From NCBI GenBank assembly GCA_026989655.1, contig JALSIX010000038.1:1-64000 (forward strand): a stretch of DNA of 64,000 nt, written 5' to 3'. A model generated the notes under the pieces. It worked only from the letters and a program-made list of their open reading frames with translations. It had not been told where the DNA came from and did not search any database. Of this stretch, positions 55,240-64,000 are shown piece by piece. The number at the start of each line of letters is the position of its first letter. The first letter of the stretch is position 1. Origin of the DNA: Caldilineaceae bacterium (lineage in GTDB: Bacteria; Chloroflexota; Anaerolineae; Caldilineales; Caldilineaceae). Both the position numbers and the translations under genes were made by a program.

Positions 55240-57057
55240 TCAGGGCGTGGAGGCGTCCGTGTCCGCCTGGCCGGGTACGGAGGTGCCGGGCCCCACCAGG
55301 TAGACCGCGTTCCAGGGCTGGTAGACCGAGCGGAGCTTCTCCACCCGGGTGACCCCGTTCTCGGTGATGGTCCGTTCCACCACCACGGTCATGCCTTCCT
55401 TGGGCCACTCTGCCTGTCGAACCTGGCCGGGAGCCAGGCCCTCGTCCACGATGTACTCCGGCGGCCCGGGGTCCACCACGTTGGAGATCTGGGGCTCGCT
55501 CACCGTCACCTGGCGGTCGGGCGGGGTGCCGAAGAGCTTGAAGGTGATCACCCCCTCCACCGGGTCCACTTCCGGCTGGACCAGGAGGTAGGCGCCTGTG
55601 TCGTTGCGGAACTTGAAGTCCACCGTGGGGGTGTAGATGGTGGCATCCAGCCCGGGCTTGCCGTACCAGTCCACCACATAGCCGTGGTTGTAGCGTTCCA
55701 CGATGGGAAAGCCGCCGAAATAGGCCGCGCGGAAGACCGTGGTGCTCACCTGGCATACCCCGCCGCCCACGCCCACGGCTGTCCGGTCGCCCCAGATGAT
55801 CAGGCTGTCCTCGAAGCCGTTGGCCGCGCTCACGTCCTCCACGATCTCGTTGAAGCTGAAGATCTCACCCGGGGGGATGACCACCCCCTCGAACTTGGAA
55901 GCGGCCACCTGGATGTTCCAGACCCGGGCGGGGCTGCTTCCCCGGAAATAGGTGGTGCCCTGGGAGATGAGCTCTCGGATGCCCAGCCGATCCAGGTCCG
56001 AGGAGTCCACGGCAGGGGGGACGGCCACCACGGGCAGGGGTGCCGTGCGCTCACCCCGTTCCAGGGCCTGGCGGACGGCCTGAAGGGTCGCGTCCACCGC
56101 CAGCCGTCGGCCTGGGGCGCTGGGCCGGATCACCTCTACCTGGCCCCGGGCCTCGTCGAAGCGCAGCCGGGCGTCCTGGGGGGGGATGGCCACCTGTTGG
56201 GCCCAGCCCTCCACGATGGCTCGCAGCGCGTCCTCGTCCAGTTGGGCGGGATCTCCGGAGGGGAGGATCCGGGTCAACTGGGCCGGATCCAGGGCGAACT
56301 CCAGGGTTCCATCCGGGGAGCGGAGCACCAGGGGCTGGGGCACGGAAGGGCCGGCCCCCATGTCCGGGGTCGCGGCCACGTCGGTCGCGCCGATCAGATG
56401 GCTTCCCGGATCCACCGGGTAGGTGACCAGCTCCACGATGGTGTTCTCCCCCCGGGCCAGGCCGTCCAGCACCGCCTGGAGGGAGGCTGCCACGTCCACC
56501 CGGAGGCCGGGGCGGGCCGGCGCGGACCAATCGCCCACGGTCACCGGGGGCTGGGGCGGCCGTTCCACCTCCTGGGCGATGCGGGTCAGGGTGGCCCGGA
56601 GGACCTGGGGATCGTAGACCACCTGGAGCGGGATGTTGCGCTGCCCCAGGAGGGCAGAGACCTGGTCGGCCAGCCGCTGGGACCAGGGGCCCCTGCGGCC
56701 CAGGGCGTAGGCGCGCTGCAGGCTGGCGGTCAGGTCGGTCTGGGCCCCCAGCTCCTCGGGGCTCAGGGTCCAGGTCTGGCCCTCGCCCTGGACGACCACG
56801 GCCGGCAGCGGCGGTTCCGTGAGGGTCTGTTGGAGGTAGGAGAGGGCATCGGGCAGGGTATAGCCGCCCACCGGGACCCCGGCGACCTGGACGCCGCTGT
56901 AGATGCGATCCAGATGCCAGAACTGCCAGCCCACCACCAGCCCCGCCAGGGTGAGGACGGCCACACCCAGCCAGAGCATCACAAAGTCCACGGCCCGGCG
57001 CGGGGACGCGGGGACTCGAGCCGCTGGGACGACAGGGATGGAACGAGCCGAGTGCAT
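55240..57057 (-). CDS. VanW-family cell-envelope protein with G5 domain
   Basis: The 605-residue protein has one N-terminal membrane segment (about 24-45), two putative peptidoglycan-binding domains of the PG_binding_4 type (roughly 55-170 and 230-340), a VanW domain (about 395-520, with VGGGVCQVSTTVFRAAYFGGFPIVERYNHG) and a C-terminal G5-like domain (VVVERTITENGVTRVEKL). VanW proteins are envelope-linked with unknown biochemistry. GGAGG precedes the ATG at 57057. It converges on the HMG-CoA synthase gene. Confidence 0.9.
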   Translation of the reverse strand: MHSARSIPVVPAARVPASPRRAVDFVMLWLGVAVLTLAGLVVGWQFWHLDRIYSGVQVAGVPVGGYTLPDALSYLQQTLTEPPLPAVVVQGEGQTWTLSPEELGAQTDLTASLQRAYALGRRGPWSQRLADQVSALLGQRNIPLQVVYDPQVLRATLTRIAQEVERPPQPPVTVGDWSAPARPGLRVDVAASLQAVLDGLARGENTIVELVTYPVDPGSHLIGATDVAATPDMGAGPSVPQPLVLRSPDGTLEFALDPAQLTRILPSGDPAQLDEDALRAIVEGWAQQVAIPPQDARLRFDEARGQVEVIRPSAPGRRLAVDATLQAVRQALERGERTAPLPVVAVPPAVDSSDLDRLGIRELISQGTTYFRGSSPARVWNIQVAASKFEGVVIPPGEIFSFNEIVEDVSAANGFEDSLIIWGDRTAVGVGGGVCQVSTTVFRAAYFGGFPIVERYNHGYVVDWYGKPGLDATIYTPTVDFKFRNDTGAYLLVQPEVDPVEGVITFKLFGTPPDRQVTVSEPQISNVVDPGPPEYIVDEGLAPGQVRQAEWPKEGMTVVVERTITENGVTRVEKLRSVYQPWNAVYLVGPGTSVPGQADTDASTP

Positions 57058-57110
57058 GGGATGCCTCCGCGGGACAGTGTTCCCAAGGGGAACGGCTGCT
57101 GGGCTAGGTG

Positions 57111-58637
57111 TCACCCAGTATACATGAACGGAATGGCCATGTCCAGCAAGATCAAGGATATCCAGGGAGCCATCCAGACCCAAGGGCGAAATCGCGGAGA
57201 TCGTCCCCAGGGGAGCCAGCCCCTCCCATAGACGGCCAACGCACCTCCGGCCCCTCCCCAGATGAGCAGCCGCCACCGGTCCACAGCCCCCTGGAGCCCG
57301 CCCCAGAGCCCCATGGCCAGGGCAACGGCCAGGAGGACAAACCCGATGCGTCCAGCGGTCTGGGGTCGAATCCCCTGGTCCCACCCCAGGCTGGCGGCCA
57401 GACTCCAGCTCACCAGAGCGGGGAAGAGGTATCGTCCCTGGTGTTGGACGAAATCCAGGTTGTACCAGATGTAGGAGGCCAAGGTGCCCCCGGCCAACAG
57501 CCCCAGGAGGAGCCATTGACGGCGTTGGAGCGCGGAGAGGGATCTTCCCCGACGCACCAGCCCGGCCACACCGCCCAGGAGGAGAATTCCGCTGAAAACC
57601 TCCAGGGTGATGTAAATCCGCCAGTCCATGAAGATCCCCATCCACCCAAAGACCCCCCAGAAGCTGCTGAAGGTGAAGTTCCAGGCCCGGTCCAGGTAGG
57701 CCTCCCATCCGTACTGGGCGATCCAGCCCGCGGTGGTGGGCTGGCCGGTGACCACCTGTTTGTGCCAGGCCAGGCCCAGGAAGTCCCACGGGCCGTACAC
57801 CTGGATGTTGCGGAGCCACCAGGGCAGGCCCAGGAGCAGGCCGAGGCCGGTGAGCCGGGCCAGGTCGGCCAGGACCCGGGAGGGGGAACGGGGCCAGGGC
57901 CCCGGACCTCGGTGGGCCGCCAGGACCGTGAGCACACCGACGGGGAGCAGGAGATAGGCGGTGGCCTTGGTCAGGAACCCCAATCCCATGAGGAGGGAGA
58001 AGAGGGCCAGGCGACGGGAGCGGCTCGGCGCCTGAAGCCAGCGGAGGAGGGCAAGGACCCCTGCGGTGATGAGGAGCTCGGCCAGGGCATCGTTGTTCAC
58101 CGCGGCCAGGAGGGCCAGGTGCATGGGCAGGAAGGCCGCGAACGCGGCCGCGCCCAGCGGGATGTGGGGACGACGTGGGCACACGAGCCGGGCACAGCGG
58201 GCGATGAGGAGGACCACCCCGGCCCCCAGGAGCGCGCTGGTCAGGCGCAGGGCCCAGAGCTGGCCCCCGCTGGCCCAGTAGACCGGGGCGGCCAGCAGGT
58301 AGTAGAGCGGGGGCTGGTGGAACTCGTAGCGGAGGGGCGCCACAGAGCGGTCCGGTGGAAAGCCCGCGTCCATGAGCTCCTGGAGATAGGCCTGGTCGTA
58401 GTCCCCCATGCGCAGGACCGGCGGCCGGAGCTTCTCCGCGAGGTACGCGATGTAGTTGTAGTGCGCGGGTTCGTCCGGGTTCTGCCAGGGTGGGGTGGTG
58501 AGGGCGAAGAGGAGGACCAGCAGGGCATAGGGGACCAGGACGAGCCAAGGCTGGGCCGGCAAGGGGGGGCGCCGGTCTCCCCGGGCCGGACCGGGGTCCG
58601 ATCCGGTGTGGGCGTCGGAACGGTCCTCGTGGGGCAT
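57111..58637 (-). CDS. GT39/PMT-like polytopic glycosyltransferase
   Basis: The 508-residue membrane protein has about 11-12 hydrophobic segments. The first external loop TTPPWQNPDEPAHYNYIAYLAE contains the acidic DE pair expected of GT-C enzymes, and FHQPPLYYLLAAPVYW and MGLGFLTKATAYLLLP match the dolichyl/undecaprenyl-phosphate-sugar dependent GT39/PMT_2 group. It would transfer a lipid-linked sugar to protein or lipid outside the membrane. ATG at 58637 is chosen over the adjoining GTG at 58640. The promoter for the VanW gene lies inside its 3' end. Confidence 0.82.
   Translation of the reverse strand: MPHEDRSDAHTGSDPGPARGDRRPPLPAQPWLVLVPYALLVLLFALTTPPWQNPDEPAHYNYIAYLAEKLRPPVLRMGDYDQAYLQELMDAGFPPDRSVAPLRYEFHQPPLYYLLAAPVYWASGGQLWALRLTSALLGAGVVLLIARCARLVCPRRPHIPLGAAAFAAFLPMHLALLAAVNNDALAELLITAGVLALLRWLQAPSRSRRLALFSLLMGLGFLTKATAYLLLPVGVLTVLAAHRGPGPWPRSPSRVLADLARLTGLGLLLGLPWWLRNIQVYGPWDFLGLAWHKQVVTGQPTTAGWIAQYGWEAYLDRAWNFTFSSFWGVFGWMGIFMDWRIYITLEVFSGILLLGGVAGLVRRGRSLSALQRRQWLLLGLLAGGTLASYIWYNLDFVQHQGRYLFPALVSWSLAASLGWDQGIRPQTAGRIGFVLLAVALAMGLWGGLQGAVDRWRLLIWGGAGGALAVYGRGWLPWGRSPRFRPWVWMAPWISLILLDMAIPFMYTG
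57117..57145 (-). promoter_or_regulatory. Predicted promoter of the VanW-family gene
   Basis: Minus strand TGGACA, 17 bases, TATACT. It overlaps the last codons of the upstream glycosyltransferase gene and leaves a leader of about 50 bases. Confidence 0.55.
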
Positions 58638-58670
58638 CACGCGGCGCTCTTCGGCGGCAGGGTGTCGGCC

Positions 58671-60464
58671 TCAGCCCACACCGGCCCGCTCCCCCAGGAC
58701 CTGGGCCGGGTCCAGCTTCTGGAACAGGGGTTTGGGCTTGCGCAGGGCCTGGCCCGGGGGCAGGGGACTGGGCTCCCAGCGGCCGGAGGCCGGGCTGGGA
58801 TCGTAGCGCAGGACCAGATGGGTGCCCCGTCCATCGGCCACCTCCTGGGTGTACTGACGGCCGAAGAGGGGCCGATCGTAGCCCAGATAGCGGTGGAGTT
58901 CCTCGCTGCTGTGGGGGAGAATGGGGGCCCACAGCAGCTTGAGCCAATCGATGGCCTGGAGGGCCACGTAGACAGAGGTCGCGGCCTGCTCCCGATCCGC
59001 CTTGATGGCCTGCCAGGGGGCCTTCTCGTTCAAGTACTGGTTGACCCGACCGCTCAGCCGCCGCACCTCCTGGAGCGCGGCCTTGAGCCTCACCCCGTTG
59101 TAGAGGGCGCCCACTTGCTGGAAGCCCTGTCGGATCTCGTCCAGCAGGGCCCGGTCGCTCTGGTCCATGGGACCGGGCACAGGCACCTGGGCGTCGAAGT
59201 GCCGGTACGCGAAGCCCAGCACCCGGTTGGCCAGGTTGCCCCAGTTGGCCACCAGCTCGTTGTTCACCCGGTTCACGAACTCCTCCCAGGTGAACTCCGT
59301 GTCCGCGGTCTCCGGGGCCAGCGCGGTGAGCACATAGCGCCAGGCATCGGCCTGGAACATCTTGAGCACGGTGTTGAAGCCGATGACGTTCCCCCGGCTG
59401 GTGCTGAACTGCTGGCCTCGGAAGTTCAGGTATTCGCTGGCCGGCACGTCGTAGGGCAGGTGGAGCCGGTACGGATCCCCGGTTGCGCCGGGCTCGTCGT
59501 TGTAGGCCATGATCATGGCCGGCCAGATGATGGTGTGGAAGGGGATGTTGTCCTTGCCGATGAAGTAGTAGTGGCGGGCATCGGGGGTGGTGTGGAGGTC
59601 CCACCACTGGCGCCAGAGCTCGGGATCCCCGGCCAGGTGGGCCCACTCGATGGCCGCGCTCCAGTAGCCCTGGACCGCGTCGTACCACACGTAGATCCGC
59701 TTGTGCTCGTAGCCGGGGACCGGGACCGGGATGCCCCAGTCGATGTCCCGGGTGATGGGTCGTCCCCGCAGCTCCTTGAGCGCGAGCTGGCCCTGGGTGA
59801 AGTGGAGCACGTGGGGACGCCAGTGTTCCTTGTCGTCCTGGATCCAGGCCAACAGCCGTTCGTTCAGCTTGCTCAGGTCCAGGAAGAAGTGTTCGGTCTC
59901 CCGGATCTCCAGATGGCGGTTCCCGGTGAGCTTGGAACGGGGGTTCCGGAGCTCCAGCGCGTCGTAGATGCGCCCGCAGTTGTCGCACTGGTCCCCGCGG
60001 GCCTCGGAATAGCCACAGTAGGGGCAGGTGCCCTCCACGTATCGATCGGCCAGGAAGCGACCTGCCTCGGGATCGTACCACTGGCGCTGGACGGCCCGGT
60101 AGATGTAGCCGTTCTCCAGATGGCGGAGGAACACCCGTTGGGTCACCTGCCAGTGGTTCTCTGTGTCCGTGTGGGTGTAGAGGTCGAAGGTGAGGCCCAT
60201 CTCCAGGCAGCCCTCGATGAAGAGCCGGTGGTACTTCTCCACCACCTGTTCTGGGGAGAGGCCCTCCTTCTCGGCCTGGAGGGTGATGGGTGTGCCGTGG
60301 GTGTCGGAGCCGCTGACCATGAGCACCCGGTGGCCGGCCATCCGCTGGTAGCGCGCGAAGATGTCCGGGGGCAGGTAGGCCCCCGCGATCTGGCCGATGT
60401 GTTTCTCGCCGTTCACGTAGGGCCAGGCCACGCAGACCAGAATGGTGCGGGGTTGGGAGTCCAT
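58671..60464 (-). CDS. metG: Methionyl-tRNA synthetase
   Basis: It charges tRNA-Met with methionine in the cytoplasm. The 597-residue product has a class I catalytic domain with [20 protein letters not shown] (HIGH-type motif 22-25), one zinc knuckle with C147, C150, C160 and C163, and the KMSKS equivalent as QQFSTSRGN. The helical anticodon-binding domain follows; there is no C-terminal tRNA-binding EMAP-like domain. ATG at 60464 is chosen; the upstream open frame to 60551 covers the promoter. Confidence 0.96.
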   Translation of the reverse strand: MDSQPRTILVCVAWPYVNGEKHIGQIAGAYLPPDIFARYQRMAGHRVLMVSGSDTHGTPITLQAEKEGLSPEQVVEKYHRLFIEGCLEMGLTFDLYTHTDTENHWQVTQRVFLRHLENGYIYRAVQRQWYDPEAGRFLADRYVEGTCPYCGYSEARGDQCDNCGRIYDALELRNPRSKLTGNRHLEIRETEHFFLDLSKLNERLLAWIQDDKEHWRPHVLHFTQGQLALKELRGRPITRDIDWGIPVPVPGYEHKRIYVWYDAVQGYWSAAIEWAHLAGDPELWRQWWDLHTTPDARHYYFIGKDNIPFHTIIWPAMIMAYNDEPGATGDPYRLHLPYDVPASEYLNFRGQQFSTSRGNVIGFNTVLKMFQADAWRYVLTALAPETADTEFTWEEFVNRVNNELVANWGNLANRVLGFAYRHFDAQVPVPGPMDQSDRALLDEIRQGFQQVGALYNGVRLKAALQEVRRLSGRVNQYLNEKAPWQAIKADREQAATSVYVALQAIDWLKLLWAPILPHSSEELHRYLGYDRPLFGRQYTQEVADGRGTHLVLRYDPSPASGRWEPSPLPPGQALRKPKPLFQKLDPAQVLGERAGVG

Positions 60465-60521
60465 GTCGAGACCGTGCTCCTCTGGGGTGACACCGCGGGC
60501 TCGGGAGACGACGCAGAGAGT

Positions 60522-60551
60522 ATTATAGCGCGGTGCTCGGAGGAGGGACAA
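60522..60551 (-). promoter_or_regulatory. Predicted promoter of metG
   Basis: Minus strand TTGTCC, 18 bases, perfect TATAAT. Transcription would start near 60515 and give a leader of about 50 bases, too short for a T-box. Confidence 0.55.
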
Positions 60552-60670
60552 AAAGACCCCAGGAGCGGGTCAGACGATCCGGAACGATGGCCCCAGACAG
60601 AGATCTCCCCTTGTCGACGATGCCGAAATATACCTCGCCTTTCCAGGATGCTTCATCCCCCCTCGGCACC

Positions 60671-60681
60671 TGTGCTATAAT
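60671..60681 (+). promoter_or_regulatory. Extended -10 promoter of the transketolase gene
   Basis: TGTGCTATAAT, a perfect extended -10, 115 bases before the ATG at 60796. No good -35. It shares the TGTGCTA core with the elements at 48566 and 52680. Confidence 0.55.
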
Positions 60682-60795
60682 CCCTGTGTTCGGAGCGGCC
60701 ATGCTCCACAACCCCTGGCCTGGGGCGATCGGACACCATGCCGACAGCCATCCCGCTGGCCATAGCCGTGCCGTCCGCCATGAAAGGATGAGCCC

Positions 60796-62862
60796 ATGAG
60801 CGTCTACGCGGTGCCTCCTCTGGAGACCGAGGCCCTGGATCCGGCCTTCGAGCAGAAGGCTGTCAACACCATCCGCATCCTGGCCGCCGAGGCGGTCCAG
60901 GCCGCCAACTCGGGCCATCCCGGCATGCCCATGGGCATGGCCCATGTGGCCTTCGTGCTCTGGACCCGGTTCCTGCGCTACAGCCCCCGCCATCCCCAGT
61001 GGCCCAACCGGGATCGGTTCGTGTTGAGCGCGGGCCATGGTTCCATGCTCCTCTATGCCCTGCTCCACCTGACGGGCTACGATCTCCCCCTGGAGGAGCT
61101 GCAGCGGTTCCGCCAGTGGGGGAGCCGGACCCCAGGCCATCCGGAGTACGGCCACACGCCCGGGGTGGAGACCACCACCGGTCCCTTGGGCCAGGGTTTT
61201 GGCAACGGGGTGGGCATGGCCATGGCCGAACGCTGGCTGGCCGAGCGCTACAACCGGCCGGGCTTCCCTGTGGTGGACCACTACACCTACGCCATCGTCA
61301 GCGACGGGGACCTGATGGAGGGGGTGGCCAGCGAGGCGGCCAGCCTGGCCGGCCACCTGCGCCTGGGCAAGATCATCTATCTGTACGACAACAACCACAT
61401 CACCATCGATGGCCGCACGGACATCACCTTCACCGAGGACTGGCGGCGCCGATTCGAGGCCTATGGGTGGCACGTGCAGGAGGTGGACGGCTACGACAGC
61501 CGGGCCATTGCCGAGGCCATCCGGGCGGCCCAGGCGGATCCCCGCCCCAGCCTCATCGGCTGCCGCACCGTCATCGGCTACGGCAGCCCCCACAAGGCCG
61601 ATACCCCGGAGGTCCATGGCGCGCCCCTGGGCGAGGAGGAGCTCCGGCAGACCAAACGCAACCTGGGCTGGCCGGAGGAGCCCCCCTTCTACATCCCCGA
61701 GGAGGTGCGGGCCTTCTTCCGCCAGGCGGTGGACCGAGGACAGGCCCTGGAGGAGGCCCACCGGCAGCTCATGGAGGCCTATGCCCAGGCCTATCCGGAG
61801 GAGGCGGCCGAGCTGCGCATGGCCCTGGCCGGGGAGCTGCCCCCGGGCTGGGAGGAGGCCCTGCCCACCTTCTCTCCTGGCGCCGACGCCACCCGCAACG
61901 CCAGCGGCAAGGTGCTCAACGCCCTGGCCCCCCGGATCCCCTACCTGGTGGGCGGCAGCGCGGACCTGGCCGGCAGCAACAAGACCACCCTCCAGGGCGC
62001 CGGCCACCTGGCACCGGATGACTTCCAAGGTCGCAACATCCACTTCGGCGTGCGGGAACACGCCATGGGGGCCATCCTGAACGGCATGGCCGTCCACGGC
62101 GGCGTGATCCCCTACGGCGGCACTTTCCTGGTCTTCAGCGACTACATGCGCCCCAGCGTCCGTCTGGCCGCGATGATGGGCCTTCGGGTCATCTATGTGT
62201 GGACCCACGACAGCATCGGCCTGGGCGAGGACGGACCCACCCACCAGCCCATCGAGCACCTGGCCAGCCTGCGGGCCATGCCCAACCTGGTCCTCATCCG
62301 GCCCGCGGACGCGAACGAGACCGCGGAGGCCTGGCGCCTGGCCTTGACCCGCACCACCGGGCCTACCGCTCTGATCCTGACCCGACAGAAGGTGCCCATC
62401 TTCGACCGGGATCAGGAGGGGCTGGGGCCTGCCTCCGGGATCCGGCGGGGAGGATACGTCTTCTACCAGCATGGCCAGACTCCCCAAGCGGTGCTGTTGG
62501 CCAGCGGCAGCGAGGTGGCCATCGCCTACCAGGCGGCCCGACAGCTGGCCCAGGAGGGCGTTCCCGTGCGGGTGGTGAACCTGGCCAGCTGGGAGATCTT
62601 CCAGGAACAGGATCCGACCTATCGGCAGGAGGTGCTGTTGCCCGGTGTGCCCAAGGTGGCCGTTGAGGCCGCCGCCTCCCTGGGCTGGGAACGCTGGGTA
62701 GGCTCCGACCCCACCCAGGGAGCCATCCTCGGGGTAGACCGCTTCGGCGCCAGCGCGCCCTACCCGCGGATCTACCGGGAGTTGGGCCTGACTCCCGAAC
62801 AGGTGGTGGCCCGGGTCAAGGGCCTGTTGGACCTCCGGAGCGCCCAGGTGGAGGCCCCATGA
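60796..62862 (+). CDS. tkt: Transketolase
   Basis: This thiamine-diphosphate enzyme moves two-carbon units between sugar phosphates in the non-oxidative pentose phosphate pathway. The 688-residue product has [14 protein letters not shown] with H41, the cofactor motif [20 protein letters not shown] followed by [30 protein letters not shown] with the catalytic glutamate, and the pyrimidine-domain [16 protein letters not shown]. Full length for the family. GAAAGGA precedes the ATG. The stop overlaps the next start by 4 bases. Confidence 0.97.
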   Translation: MSVYAVPPLETEALDPAFEQKAVNTIRILAAEAVQAANSGHPGMPMGMAHVAFVLWTRFLRYSPRHPQWPNRDRFVLSAGHGSMLLYALLHLTGYDLPLEELQRFRQWGSRTPGHPEYGHTPGVETTTGPLGQGFGNGVGMAMAERWLAERYNRPGFPVVDHYTYAIVSDGDLMEGVASEAASLAGHLRLGKIIYLYDNNHITIDGRTDITFTEDWRRRFEAYGWHVQEVDGYDSRAIAEAIRAAQADPRPSLIGCRTVIGYGSPHKADTPEVHGAPLGEEELRQTKRNLGWPEEPPFYIPEEVRAFFRQAVDRGQALEEAHRQLMEAYAQAYPEEAAELRMALAGELPPGWEEALPTFSPGADATRNASGKVLNALAPRIPYLVGGSADLAGSNKTTLQGAGHLAPDDFQGRNIHFGVREHAMGAILNGMAVHGGVIPYGGTFLVFSDYMRPSVRLAAMMGLRVIYVWTHDSIGLGEDGPTHQPIEHLASLRAMPNLVLIRPADANETAEAWRLALTRTTGPTALILTRQKVPIFDRDQEGLGPASGIRRGGYVFYQHGQTPQAVLLASGSEVAIAYQAARQLAQEGVPVRVVNLASWEIFQEQDPTYRQEVLLPGVPKVAVEAAASLGWERWVGSDPTQGAILGVDRFGASAPYPRIYRELGLTPEQVVARVKGLLDLRSAQVEAP

Positions 62863-63341
62863 GCCTGCAGGACTGGATCCGTCGGACCCGGCAACACCAT
62901 GCCATCGAACACGCCACCATCCATCTCCTGGCGGCCCGCCACCCGAACACACCCCTGGCCGGCCTGAGCGATCCCTGGGGCTTCACCCTGTTCGGCAATG
63001 TGGGGGAGGACGCGGTGCGCCAGGCCGTGTCCGACGCGCTCCTCCGCCTCCAGGCCGGCCAGTCCCACCTCGCGCGGCACCCCAACTGCGGCACCAATCT
63101 CACCGTGGCCGTGCTCCTGGCCACCGTTGCGGCTGGGCTGGGCAGCCTCGTCCGTCGCTCTCTGCGAGAGCGGATGGCGGTCACCGCCGGGCTGATGGTG
63201 GCGGCCCTCTTCGCATCCCAACCTCTGGGCATGCAGGCCCAGCGGATCACCACCCTGGCCGATGTGTCCGACCGGTGGCTTGCCCACATCGAGGTCCTGG
63301 GCTGCGGCCGCCGGAGCGCCTATCGGGTCCACCTGGAATAG
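62859..63341 (+). CDS. DUF6391-like small membrane protein
   Basis: The 160-residue protein has [19 protein letters not shown] at the N terminus, [31 protein letters not shown] and a hydrophobic stretch (about 84-125). The pattern agrees with the uncharacterised DUF6391 family found in Chloroflexota and cyanobacteria; the conserved His/Glu/Cys residues could bind a metal. It overlaps the transketolase stop as ATGA, so is translationally coupled, but no functional link is known. Confidence 0.75.
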   Translation: MSLQDWIRRTRQHHAIEHATIHLLAARHPNTPLAGLSDPWGFTLFGNVGEDAVRQAVSDALLRLQAGQSHLARHPNCGTNLTVAVLLATVAAGLGSLVRRSLRERMAVTAGLMVAALFASQPLGMQAQRITTLADVSDRWLAHIEVLGCGRRSAYRVHLE

Positions 63342-63366
63342 GGTGCCTGTTTCCCTCCCCAGGCCC

Positions 63367-64000
63367 TTACCCCGCGTCCAATCTCTCCAGGAGGGTCGCC
63401 GCCCGGGGAACGCCTCCCAAGGCCGCGAACTCCTCCTGGAGACGTCGGGCCCTTTCCCGAAAGGGAGAGGTGTCTGGAAGCAGCGCGGCCAGGGCCTGGG
63501 CCAACCGGGCCACGGTGACCTCTCGGGGGCGAAAGGCCAGGCCCACGCCGGTCCGCACCACGCCCTGGGCCTGGCGGGCCTGGTCTGCCGCGTGGGGAAC
63601 CACCACCTGGGGCACGCCGTGGACCACCAGGCCGTGGGTGGTCCCGGCCCCTCCGTGGTGGATGGCCGCGGCGATCCGGGGGAGAACCTGGGCGAACTCC
63701 ACCCGTTCCACCACCACCGCTTCCCCGGGCAGACGGGCCATCACGGAACGGGCCAGGGCCGCCGTCATCGGCATTCCCAGGGCCACCAGGGGGATCCCGC
63801 CCACCCGATGGACGGCCTGGGCAGCGGCCACGAAGAAGTTCGGGTCCTGGGTGAAGGCAGTGCCCAGGGTCACCAGCACCCAGGGGCGGTCCTGGGCCAG
63901 TCCCTGGAGCTCTGGGGCGGTCAGGGGGCGGGGCGGCGGTGGCACACCCCCCACCATGGCCGTCTGGGGCAGCAAGGGGAGCCCCCGGTACCAGCTCGGG
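63367..64000 (-). CDS. UGT/MGT-type glycosyltransferase, 5' end outside window
   Basis: The frame is open to the window edge, so only the C-terminal 210 or so residues are visible. They form the nucleotide-sugar-binding half of a GT1 family enzyme: VLVTLGTAFTQDPNFF, then the donor-binding HHGGAGTTHGLVVHGVPQVVVPHAADQARQAQ, then GVGLAFRP. Such enzymes glycosylate lipids, carotenoids or macrolides. A TTG at 63975 is not the true start because the protein frame continues upstream with WYRGLPLLPQTAMVGG. It converges on the DUF6391 gene with a 25-base gap. Confidence 0.88.
   Translation of the reverse strand, partial: PSWYRGLPLLPQTAMVGGVPPPPRPLTAPELQGLAQDRPWVLVTLGTAFTQDPNFFVAAAQAVHRVGGIPLVALGMPMTAALARSVMARLPGEAVVVERVEFAQVLPRIAAAIHHGGAGTTHGLVVHGVPQVVVPHAADQARQAQGVVRTGVGLAFRPREVTVARLAQALAALLPDTSPFRERARRLQEEFAALGGVPRAATLLERLDAG

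Noticed and set aside
57108-60680. Open frame of 1190 residues on the plus strand
   Set aside because: Antisense to the glycosyltransferase and metG genes; no domain signature.

Overview
The window is 64 kb of very GC-rich bacterial chromosome, about two thirds G+C by eye. It is densely packed, with short spacers and many 4-base ATGA overlaps. The best guess at the source is a Chloroflexota lineage. The reasons are lipoproteins with a Cys-Ala-Ala-Pro start and an Ala/Pro/Glu-rich linker, Pro/Thr-rich linkers in a giant secreted protease that ends in a Leu-Phe-Leu-Pro tail, an archaeal-type HMG-CoA synthase beside HMG-CoA reductase, and a DUF6391 protein. This is inference, not a phylogenetic result. 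I saw no rRNA, tRNA, CRISPR array, insertion sequence or prophage.

Layout. 0-2 kb: CapA-like lipoprotein. 1.9-11.4 kb, minus strand: an eight-gene tetrapyrrole operon transcribed as radical SAM-hemA-hemC-hemD-hemB-hemE-hemY-hemL. It covers glutamyl-tRNA to uroporphyrinogen and coproporphyrinogen plus one oxidase. 12-17 kb: a 1639-residue secreted protein with two separate zinc-protease motifs. 17-19 kb, minus: a 2-hydroxyacid dehydrogenase and a ChbG/YdjC deacetylase. 19.5-25.3 kb, plus: a peptide/nickel-type ABC binding protein with two permeases but no ATPase, an inositol-phosphatase-like enzyme, a TIM-barrel isomerase and a SUI1/eIF1 homologue. 25.3-27.8 kb, minus: a canonical GlgC followed by a catalytically degenerate GlgC paralogue. 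28-30.8 kb, minus: a long aldehyde dehydrogenase and a DUF389 membrane protein. 31.2-44.1 kb: a polyamine/amine island (Lrp regulator, PotBCDA importer, flavin amine oxidase, three class III aminotransferases, a C45 acyltransferase, a GNAT acetyltransferase and a divergent PfpI protein). 44-47 kb, minus: a solitary DNA methyltransferase and a hybrid histidine kinase. 47.2-52.6 kb: a GrdB/PrdB-type reductase with an in-frame UGA, a small membrane protein and three membrane proteins, two of them distantly NuoL/NuoN-like. 52.7-55.2 kb: HMG-CoA reductase and synthase. 55.2-60.5 kb, minus: a VanW-family protein, a GT39-like glycosyltransferase and MetRS. 60.8-63.3 kb: transketolase and DUF6391. 63.4-64 kb: the 3' part of a UGT-type glycosyltransferase.

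The strongest new signal is the gene at 47255-48133. Its reading frame is interrupted only by a TGA, at the position where this reductase family carries its redox selenocysteine or cysteine. The TGA is followed three codons later by a Cys codon, and at a suitable distance by an 11-bp hairpin with a GUG loop that looks like a bacterial SECIS element. The frame then stays open for 108 more sense codons and ends in an ATGA overlap with the next gene. This predicts a 292-residue selenoprotein (Sec184). An automatic annotation would split it or call it a pseudogene.

Other points of interest are the GlgC/GlgD-like catalytic plus non-catalytic pair, the twin-protease exoprotein, the compact polyamine uptake and catabolism island with a symmetric operator over the lrp promoter, the radical SAM enzyme with an unusual His/Gly/Gln-rich insert heading the haem operon, and a repeated extended -10 motif (TGTGCTAYAAY) that in two cases lies so close to the start codon that the mRNA should be leaderless.
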